Source: a virus. From it: 46,541 nucleotides of DNA. The stretch lies in the IMG/VR virus record IMGVR_UViG_3300042383_000676, positions 1-46,541 of that record; one strand, 5' to 3'. The position numbers were made by a program, and so were the translations under genes. Positions 25,501 to 34,500 of this stretch are shown here, one piece after another (within the stretch, counting starts at the first letter, position 1; the number at the start of each line of letters is the position of its first letter). Under the pieces are notes generated by a model. It had not been told where the DNA came from and ran no database searches. It saw only the letters and a program-made list of their open reading frames with translations.

Positions 25501-28500
25501 ATATTACTGTCACCTATGATTGCTACAGCTCGTGCAGCATCACCATTACTGGCATTACTAATTCTCACCACAGGTGCAGCTAAATAACCAGACCCACTAG
25601 TAACAAGAACTATACTATCTACTTTTCCATTATTAATAGTGGTGTATGCAGTAGCACCAGATCCAGAATCACTTATAATTTCAACCGTTGGCGCAGTTAA
25701 ATACCCGTATCCAGAATATGTCAACGTTAATTTGGTAACTTTAAATCCAACATGATCCAACCAGCTTTTCCATGGATATTCATTAATCGCAGTATCATAT
25801 GCAACAATTTCACCATTTTCAACAGTTGCATCAATCACTGTAGTTCCGCCATAATTATATAATGATGGTAAATCAAAATCCGTAGTTCCAAATTTACCGA
25901 TATCATTATTATTGTAAGAACTTACATATTCTCTAATTTTCGTTCTATATGGTTTCACTTCAGCAACATATGATTCAAAATCTGCTAAATTATCATTTTT
26001 ATATGTAATAGGTTGATCCAACATACCAACATTATGAGTTGCTTTTACAAAACTTGTTTTAAAAATCCAATCTATATATGTTTGTTCACTAAATGCATAT
26101 CTTATACTATTGAAAAATAAATTTAGATATTCAACTTTTAAATCATTGATGAATATTGATTCCTTAATGGCTGTCAATATGTTACGCAATTCAGTTGTTA
26201 CATTTATATCATAACCAGTGGTATCATATAAGGCACCATCATACGCAGTTTGATTATATAATGATGTTTTTAATTGAATAGTACCGTTTTCAATGCCAAT
26301 TATTGTATATTCCTGTGTCCAATCAATAGTACCAACAGTTGAATTACGTTTTAATAATACCCATTCACCAACATTATTATACTTAACTTTAACAATATCA
26401 TTTACTTTTGGTGAAATCGATGTTAAATCTGAAAAATTTAGAACTTCGTATTCAATTGCAGTAAATTCATTATAGCCTGGCTCATACCAATTAACTTTAT
26501 CCCAATAATTAGGAGTATTATAAGATTGTGTTAATGATCTAACCCACCCAGGTACGGATGCATATGATCTAATCGTAGTCATTGTAACTGTTTGTACATT
26601 ATTCACAGTCCAAGTCGTACCATTTCCACTCACTATAAATGTACCTGGAATTACACCTGTTCCATATAAATATTGTCCGGTTTCTATGATACCAGTAATC
26701 GATCCGTCAATAGTATCAATAGTCAACGTAGTCCCATTAATATTAGCAATGCTTGCAACAAATGAATTTCTTTTTGGTTGATATGAATATATCGCCCATG
26801 TATCATTTGATTGGGTATCACTATTAATCAATATAGCAAAATCTCTAACACGTATAACAGTATCATCTGAATAACCTTCACCACTATTAATAATTGAACA
26901 ACTTATAATTTGTCCTTTTGAATTAATAATTGGAACTATATTTGCATTAATACCGCTGCCTAATACAGTAATAACAGGGGCTGTAATATACCCTAACCCA
27001 GAATTTATTATTTTAACATCAGTAATTTTACCATCATTTATTATAGGTAATAAGACAGGCTGTTTAACAGAACTAACGTTAATAAATTGTAATTCAGAAT
27101 CTGTGTCAATTGCTTTATCGTATAATCTTGATGACTCCAATGGTGCCGAATCATATTTCTCCAATAATGATAAATCACGAGTTGATGAAGATATTTGATT
27201 TTTTATTAGAACTAAATTTGCTTGTTCAATATATTGTTTTAATGCTTCAAATCTATTTACAAACATAGATTGACGTGGGCGATTCTCGATACCATATCGT
27301 AATTTCGGTGATACAGTATTATCAGGCACCAGGCGGCCAGCCGTGTCACTTCCACATAAGCTATCAAACCATTTCTGTTCAACATTGTAAGGTATTGTTG
27401 TTAATGGATCATTACTGATAAGTTTCCATTCAGAATGTATTTTTTGATCAATATCGCCAATTGTCCAATATTGTAATGATAAAACAACATCTTTATTTTG
27501 TAATAAATATTTACAATTAGCTACATTAAATGAATTCATACCAGTTAACGATACAAATTTATATCCTTCACTTACTGGATTTGCAATCATGTTTGCAACA
27601 CTTGCACTAGAAATATATCTTCCAGATACTGATGGAACTGTTACTTTATTTTTAACCCAATAGTAATATGTATATTTTAAACTTTTACTGATATTATCAA
27701 AATAAGTTTTAACACTATATACACTATCAGAGTATAATGATTTCCCACTAATACCCATTGATAACCCACTATCAGTGTCTGATTGTGCATCCCACGCAGA
27801 TGGTTTTAATGATGTTTCAACCCATTCATAAATATCAACAGATGCCAATGGTGCAAGTTTATACCAATTAGTTGATCTGTATACATCATCAACATCATTA
27901 CATTCAATAAATTTAGAAGTACTTAAATCCCACCATATTTTACCAACTTGTTTTGTCGTCCATGCAGCAGTAGTATCTACATTAACAGAAGATGTCCCAA
28001 CAGAATAAATTGCTGGATCATAAAATGTCTTGTAACTAATCTCTTCGTCAGCTGGCCCTGCAATTTTACCTTGTAATGGATCTAATACATCCAAACTAGC
28101 TAAAAGCATATTGGTTTTTTTATTATATACAAATGCTTTTTTTATTTTACTAATATTTGGGACAGTAACCTCGGTATTCAACTTGGACCAGCTGTACGCA
28201 TTAGCTTGTTTATTGTATTCAACAACCAATCCAATATTTTGCAATTGATTATCATATGAAGGCGTTCCAATTAACACAGTTCCATCACCAACTGAAAACC
28301 CAACATTTGCAGTATTTTCAATATTAGTAATTAATGATATGGTTTCACTAAAAATCCATTTAGTCGCATATCTATCATAGATATCAATTCTACCAGAAGG
28401 TGAATTTGAATATTTGCTATGTACAACTATTGTATTATCACCCATGAACGATATGTTTGTACCAAATTTTTCGTTAGATTCTGGGACAGTATTTAATATT

Positions 28501-31500
28501 TGTTGGTATTCTGAATACATTGTACCAAATTTATAAACAGTAACAGTCCCCTCATTTGGATATTGCACTGTTTCCAGTGGATCAGATATTGCAATATATG
28601 TTCCGGTATCATTAACTGAAATACCAGTACCAAACGCCGATGTACTACCAGTCAATGTTTGTAAAAATTCAAAATCTTTATAAATATGCACTTTGCCAAC
28701 TGCAGAAATCAATAGTGTAGAGTTATCTGTACTGACATTTACATTTGTTCCATATAAATCACCGGAAACCTGGCCATTATAATTAGTTGTTAAATCATAC
28801 TGCCAGTAATTTACAACAAAATTAATTGTACCAGATGGTTGAACATCGGGTGCAGCACTTAGTGTTACAGTTTTTGTTACAGTATTAACACTTATTACTT
28901 GTTGATTACTATAGAATCCGGTCCCAACCACATACATACCAAACCCGATTTTAGCAACCGAAGATAATTTTATAATATTACCATAGCTACCAGCAGGATT
29001 ATATTCAGCACTTGTAACTATACTTTGATTGTATGAAACTTTATAAACTTTCCCAGTATCATTATCTGAACCTGGTGCCCCAATATATAATGCATAAGAG
29101 CTCGCATCATTGTCAAATGATAAACTATATCCAAATTTTTCATTTGATGCAGGGAATGGGCTAACAAATGTAGATACTTCAAAGTAATTGTCTGTATCAT
29201 CCTTTTCATAAATCGTAACAACACCTTGGTTTGTATAAATTGAATCAAGCCCTTTAATTGTAGTATGATTTAAATCATAGATTTCTCGTGTTATTGCATT
29301 GTTTAATCCAGTAGTATTATCAAATGAAACAGCAGCCGAATCAAATGTATTAACACTATTATCAAATCGCATATCTGTATAGTAAATTACAGATGCATTA
29401 CTTGCATTTGGGGAACCAACCGCAAGCCATTTCCCATCACCTGACATTGCAATAACTTCACCAAATATATTATTTGGATTGATTCCATTATTAGAAATAT
29501 ATGGGGTTGTTAATACTTGCTTTTGTCTTCTAATAGAAGAATCGTTAGAGCTGTATGTATATATTTCTCCAAGTGCAGTTGATATGGCTACTAATTTTCC
29601 AGAATCCCAAGACGCAATAGATCTACCATAATTCATTTCAGATGTAATATATGGTTGGACTATCATTCTCCCAGTATACACTGGATTATATCGCCATACT
29701 GCCCAGTTACCGGTTCCATCATTGTCTGTCCATAGTTTTTCACCAGATAAAATGTTATTTTGCAAAATAGTATTTGCATTATCAATATTAGTAATACGTT
29801 GATTAGTAAATTTAAAAATTTCAATAGATGATTGATGGGTAAACGGATTTTCAATTGTTAACCCTGTTTTTATAATTACTATAGTATGTGTTGTTGTTGA
29901 ATTTATTTTATAAAAACCATTAAATCCAATAACACCAGTAATACCAATATAATCACCTGTACCTAATGTGACTATGGAAGATGTTGTAATTGTTAAAACA
30001 CCATCATTAGCTGTATATGTAACATTAGTTATAACTAAATTTGATGGGGTATATCTATACACATTCCAAGAGCGTTGTTCAAATGTACACCACACATAAC
30101 TACCTTCAGAAAAGTTAGATATGTCTTGATCGATAATCTGATCTATAGATTTCAAAGTAACTAATACATCAGACTCTCTAACATATCCAGCCGATCTTAA
30201 AAATGGTTTTTTAGAAGTAACAACCGGAAATGGGTTTGAATTATATCCAATTGGTTTTAAATACAAATCCGTTGGAAGTTGTTGTATAATATAGTCTGAT
30301 AACGATAAATCAATATTTGGTACTAATTTATATCCTTGAGGATTATTAACGTGGGTTTGTTCATCTAATAAGATTTCCACCTCATCAAATGCACTACTAG
30401 CACCATATTGACCTACACGCAATGCCCATTCTTCGTAAAATGTCAGACTTTCTGCATTTTCTGTATTAAATACACCAAATAAATGGTCAAATACATTTTG
30501 AGTACCTTTATCACGAATCATGCCTTGATAGAACTTAAATTCACTAACATTATCTTGAATAATATTGTCTAAATATTGACGTTTCTGATACCCAATCAAA
30601 TGTTGTGCCATTGTTTGCTGTGAATTATCAAAACTATCAACTTCTAATGTATAAAATTCATTAAATTGTGTAGCGATTGTTGTCAAGTTTGGTAAAATTT
30701 GCTGAACTGGTTTCTTTGATAATTTAACCCAGTTGCTTGGCATAAAATTTTCGGATCCAGCCATGCATATATCTGCACTATAATAATACGATTGATACCT
30801 TACCACATCCCCAATAACATAATCTTTCCATGGTGTCCAATTTGATACACTAGCATCATCAAATATAAAGCCAGGAATATCAAATCCACCATACCAGTCA
30901 CTACTCACATATGCAGATACTTTAATTCTATCTTGTTTATATCCACTAGTTGGATCATAAATTAAATCATTAAACATTGTTGTATTGTTGATAATAACAA
31001 CATGTTCTTTTTGTATCAAGTAAAAGCTAGCATTGTAAATACCATCATCATTGGTTGGTGCATAACTAACAAAATTTTCATCTCTGTTTGATTTTAAATA
31101 TAATGGTGATATTGGTTGCCCGTCTACTCTAAACATTTCATAATCATTGTATGGATTAGATATATCGTCAATAATATTGATAGTTGTAGAAAATGTTATT
31201 TTATTCGCAGATGGACTTAAGGATATAACTGAACTCCCAACCGTACTTAATCCATCCATTTTTAAATAATATTCGGTTTGAAATGTAGAATTAGCTGGAA
31301 TATTTCTAAGAGCCTTATAGTAATCACCAAAATATCTAACAATAGTACCATATTGAACAGCGGTGTTAGGTACCCATTCTGACCATTTATCCTGTCCGGT
31401 TGACCAATTTTGTGTTGTCCAAAATAAAAATTCCTTAGCACTGGTTTCCCAATTACATACTTGTGCTAAATTAGAATTAAAATCATCAAATATGAAACCT

Positions 31501-34500
31501 TGATCTTTTAAGTACTCACCATAGCCAAGTAAAAAGTCAACTACTTCTTGAATAGTACTAAACACTGAATTGTATGGCAATGTGATTGGTGTTTGTCTAT
31601 TCCAGGCTTTTCTAAAATATACAGTTCTTCCACCAACAATTGGTAATGATGCTAATTGTTGATATTTTGAATTATCGAATACAGAATCACGGTTAATAAA
31701 CACAGTGGCTCTATAAAACACGTTACCTAATTTAACTATTTGCCCGTGTGGGTATGATTCACCACTTTTCCATGAAACATATGATTCTGAAATTCCACCA
31801 ATTGTTATAATTGACCCTTTTTGTGACCAATTATAATAGTTGAAATATGGCTGTGTTTTACTGTATCCGTTTACAGAATATCCATTCGCGAGTTTTGATA
31901 CAATAACTCCACTATATGTTATTTTACTCGTAGGAGTAGACGTATTTAATATAATTTTATAATCATCTGACGGTACAAATACCCCACCAGCAGTTAATGG
32001 TGATTTTGAATCTAATATTAATTTAAATTGTTGTTTGCTTGTGAATGCACCAACTCTATAACATAAATTATAATTCAAATTAAAAATATCATATAGATAC
32101 TGATTATATTTTGTTAAATCTTCACTTACTAAATAATTAATAATATAGTTTATTATCCCAGATGTCTGGACACGTGAATTACTAGAATAGATACTTGGTA
32201 ATTTTAAATCAGATGCTGTTATATGCACCCCAGATTCTGTGTAAATTAGCTGCCCATTGAGATTTCTTTTTATTCTTGATCTATCAAATAATACACCAAT
32301 AACACTTGATGGTTTCATTAATATAGTTGTTAAAAGTAAACTAAATGGGAAGTGTGAACTACGTCTCCATGCATTTTCTACCGGTGCAATATCACCAAAA
32401 ACAAAATCACCTTGTATATTTTGTGATAAAAATCCTGAAACAATTCCAGAATCAAATGGACTTACTAAATTTCCACCATCATCTACAGGAATATGTGATA
32501 ATAAAAATGGTTTTAAGTAATCTACCAATACAATTGGATCTTTACCAGGTTCTTTTAATAGGCCATTACTGATATCTTCCCACATTATGTGATTATCACT
32601 GGTATATGGAGCAGGTCCATACACAGTATCCCACCACGATGGCTTATCAGTAATTCCCATGATTTCCCATGGACATATATTTGGTCTATCAGTATCCAAA
32701 ATCCATTTGTATACTCCTCTCCAATATCCAGGTGCAGTTGACCCGTTTGGTGATGATAACCCACTATAATTAAATGTGAATGGATTATTTTGATCAAATG
32801 TAACTGCTGAAAAATTAACATCAATTAATGACAACCATTTATAAAAACTTGATGATAATATTTTGTTAAACTCAGTCATACTATAATCATTTTTAACATT
32901 ATACCTAGATATAATGTCATTAATATTGAAAATATTAGGATCGTATGATATTTTAGTATTATTGTATATTCTTTTTTCTAACTCTATTAGTAAATCATCA
33001 CGATAATCACCATATGCAAGTGTTAAACTACCATCGTGTCCCTGTATCATTGATACTGGTGTTATTAAAGTTGTATCAACATATATATTAGGATCATATA
33101 ATGGAAAAATCCCTAATTTAGAAGGGGTTTCTGGTACAAAACATCCATCAGTATTCTCATATTCATAAATTGTTATTTCATCACCAGGTGCAATAGTCGC
33201 AGAAATATCAACGAACCCTTGATCATCAAACATATAATCATGGCCATACAATAGTTGAACACCATTTAAATATATTCCAACTGCTCTGTTAGATAATGCA
33301 TCTAAAGTAAATGGTACATTCAATGGATATTGTGTTTGAATATAATCTAAAACTATATAAGTTGTTTTAACACTAGCACCAAATGGGATCATATCACTAA
33401 AATAATACGGAGACGTTTTAGGAACATTTCTAGTTAACTCTTGCATGATCAAATCTACATGATTTTTTACGTCAGTATCAATACCAAGAGTTTCTGCTAC
33501 TTTAATAAAATTTCGTTTAAACTTATTATAGTCTTCACGAGCTTGTTCAATTGCTCTAACAATATTAACCTGATCATTTGTAATATGATACAATGATAGA
33601 CAAGATGGTCCGCTATGACGGACAAACTTTGTTCCATATTGTGATATATTACCCAAATCTCTTAAATTACTAGATCCAGGAAAAATTCCATTGAATCCTG
33701 GTAAATTGTCAACCATTGATGTTACATGGTCTAGTACTTCACCAAGTGAAAAATTAGAAATAGTTTCATTTAATGGATTATTTTGCAAATTATTTGGTAT
33801 TTCATAATATCCATTTGAATTTATTGGTTGTGAAGCAAATGTTCTTATTGTCAATACGTCAGTTAATGATATTGGGGTTGTCAATACTATTCGTTTATAT
33901 TTTGGAGAATTTTCAACCACCCATTGTGTGACTAAGCCAATATCTTTTTGTAATCTAATACCATTAATGTAAATCTTTACTTCTAAATCATCTAATAAAG
34001 ATATATCATCAAAAATATCAATATCAAAATTATTTACTTTACCAGAGTTTTTATATATTCTAATACCAGCTTGGGTAATTAGCGATGTATTTGTGACCCA
34101 CCCATTGGAATAGACAGGAGAACCAACATAATCAGATGTAATTAAGTACCCAGTTCCTACATTTTTATCAACAAATGACAAAGTTGAACTATCTCTATAA
34201 CTAAACATATCAGAAATAAAGTTAAAGTTGAATACAATATCACCAATATTGTTTATACTTTTATAAGTTATTGGGAAATTTAAAATAGGGTCATCAATTC
34301 CAGTTGTATTGACTTTATACGTAAATACCTGTGATCCTTTAAAATTAGAACCACTATACACAGAAGTGTCACTGAAACTAATACCATTTTCGTCAACTAC
34401 ATCAAACACCGGCTGTTGATTCTGCTTTATTTTTTGCTGCCCAAGGACCCAATTAGATCCATTAAACCAAAATTGCTTATTAATCATAGACCCATTTGTA

